From Armatimonadota bacterium (GTDB taxonomy: Bacteria; Bacteroidota; Ignavibacteria; OLB7): a stretch of 52,044 nt of DNA. Where the stretch lies: NCBI GenBank assembly GCA_020850315.1, contig JADZEY010000027.1, positions 1 through 52,044 on the forward strand. The letters run 5' to 3'. Numbering within the stretch: the stretch's first letter is position 1; each line of letters opens with the position of its first letter. Shown here piece by piece: positions 51,977 to 52,044 of the stretch. A model generated the notes under the pieces. The model was not told the origin of the DNA. It ran no database searches and was given only the letters and a program-made list of their open reading frames with translations. The translations under genes and the position numbers were made by a program.

Positions 51977-52044
51977 AAGACTCTCTAACTCTGCTTTGTA
52001 GTTCTTGATGTTCTTGAAAAATTTCAGTATCGCCTCCCGAAATC

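Overview
The window looks like a chromosomal piece of a Gram-negative member of the Bacteroidota/Chlorobi (FCB) group, probably a deep lineage such as Ignavibacteria or Kapaibacteria. The placement is inferred from content; no marker gene is present. Supporting features are secreted proteins with type IX secretion (T9SS) C-terminal sorting domains, a TonB-dependent receptor followed by a DUF4249 lipoprotein, PKD/Ig-like secreted proteins, many lipoproteins, few strong Shine-Dalgarno sites, and several promoters with the Bacteroidota-type -7 element TAnnTTTG. Most of the DNA is moderately GC-rich. A clearly AT-richer island lies at about 19.5-23.2 kb, and another AT-richer stretch lies beyond 50.4 kb.

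Left part (1-10 kb): a leftward block holds an ECF sigma factor, an overlapping anti-sigma factor that continues into an outer-membrane beta-barrel-like domain (dual-membrane-spanning architecture), two envelope proteins and a truncated BNR-repeat protein. Lon protease is divergent, with a near-leaderless promoter, followed by a small Spy-like periplasmic protein. Surface-protein region (10-26 kb): a 1247-residue BNR/T9SS protein, a lipoprotein of Cys-paired carboxypeptidase-regulatory-like repeats, a PKD/cohesin-like T9SS protein, the AT-rich cassette (Cys-rich secreted protein, BNR/T9SS protein, divergent XRE regulator) and two secreted ankyrin proteins.

Housekeeping middle (25.7-39 kb): NAD-dependent epimerase, a PgpH-type 7TM-HD phosphodiesterase, a Cof-type HAD phosphatase, branched-chain aminotransferase, DsbD, a secreted phospholipase D-like protein, a large helical protein, a small lipoprotein and an alpha/beta hydrolase. 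The gaps here carry several intergenic repeat families.

Phosphate block (39.4-46.1 kb): a phosphate-porin-like gene, pstS, pstC, pstA, pstB and phoU, all rightward, ending at a strong hairpin. Upstream of the porin are five TAACA-like hexamers at an exact 11-bp period, abutting a TAATTTTG -7 element with no TTG at -33, which is what an activator-dependent Pho promoter should look like. PstC and PstA both carry unusually large insertions.

Right end (46.1-52 kb): a Rof-like protein, the DUF4249 lipoprotein and its TonB receptor, a 960-base gap with repeats, and two unrecognised genes with strong ribosome binding sites. The best candidates for undescribed biology are the sigma/dual-membrane anti-sigma module, the 11-bp Pho array with the modified Pst permease, the AT-rich XRE cassette with its palindrome, and the unknown gene pair at the right edge.
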